This document shows, one piece after another, positions 5,547 through 5,685 of a DNA stretch of 5,685 nucleotides. The first letter of the stretch is position 1. Every line of letters begins with the position of its first letter. The DNA is taken from contig JADHTP010000217.1 in the NCBI GenBank assembly GCA_016784945.1, positions 1-5,685 of the forward strand, given 5' to 3'. The position numbers and the translations under genes are program-made. The notes beneath the pieces were generated by a model. That model ran no database searches. It was not told the origin of the DNA and worked only from the letters and a program-made list of their open reading frames with translations. This stretch comes from Deltaproteobacteria bacterium. Its GTDB lineage: Bacteria; Myxococcota_A; UBA9042; DTJE01.

Positions 5547-5685
5547 TGTGGCGTTTCCTCCTTGGGGGCGTTTTCAGCCATGCGCAACCAGAATAGGGTC
5601 GTCGCGGCCGTTCCCTGGTTTCCGCAGTCGGATTCTTCCACCTGGAACGAGTCGGCGGCCACCACCAGGTAGGCCAGGCCGTCGG
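5543..5685 (-). CDS. C-terminal end of an unidentified upstream gene
   Basis: The last 46 codons (from 5683) of a gene entering the window read DGLAYLVVAADSFQVEESDC... and end ...KEETPH at TGA 5545-5543. The stop overlaps the TTG start of the next gene, and the strong AAGGAGG for that gene lies inside these codons, so the frame choice is well supported by coupling. The YLVVAAD segment is reminiscent of the last strands of fibronectin-III or Ig-like domains in secreted proteins, but the fragment is too short to assign. No hydrophobic anchor is visible at the end. Confidence 0.6.
   Translation of the reverse strand, partial: DGLAYLVVAADSFQVEESDCGNQGTAATTLFWLRMAENAPKEETPH

Overview
The window looks like one stretch of a GC-rich bacterial chromosome in which every recognisable gene lies on the minus strand. 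It probably comes from a deltaproteobacterial or Myxococcota-like lineage. Two things support this: a 602-residue secreted protein ends in a Gly-Cys / hydrophobic / Arg-Arg-Arg tail resembling MYXO-CTERM, and a CPBP-type intramembrane protease, the enzyme family that processes such tails, lies two genes downstream. The taxonomic placement is inference; there is no rRNA or marker phylogeny here beyond part of prfB.

Layout in the direction of transcription (high to low coordinates). (1) 5685-5543: the last 46 codons of an unidentified gene. (2) 5546-3738: a secreted protein with a TIM-barrel, glycoside-hydrolase-like layout that seems to lack catalytic acids, plus the sorting-type tail. (3) 3741-2185: a secreted, C-terminally anchored protein with the histidine/aspartate pattern of zinc-dependent phospholipase C / S1-P1 nuclease. 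(4) 2119-1608: a 492-bp insertion with 15-bp perfect terminal inverted repeats and 10-bp direct repeats, carrying a frameshifted four-helix-bundle (23S rRNA intervening sequence protein, IVP) gene between two inverted hexamer arrays. (5) 1560-739: the CPBP protease. (6) 727-1: the first two thirds of prfB (release factor 2), with its programmed +1 frameshift site. Genes 1/2 and 2/3 overlap by 4 bases (TTGA and ATGA), and the protease stop codon runs into the prfB ribosome-binding site, so most of the cluster could be cotranscribed.

The most interesting object is the insertion. With one flanking direct repeat removed, the surrounding DNA closes into an ordinary intergenic spacer of about 120 bp between the phospholipase-like gene and the protease gene. 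Its inverted ends plus inverted (CGTGNN)5 arrays would fold the transcript into a long stem with the IVP gene in the loop. That is the layout of intervening sequences in bacterial 23S rRNA, but here it sits between protein genes with what look like target-site duplications. This suggests an IVP-bearing mobile element, now decayed. A second idea worth testing is that the protease sorts the tail of the 602-residue protein.
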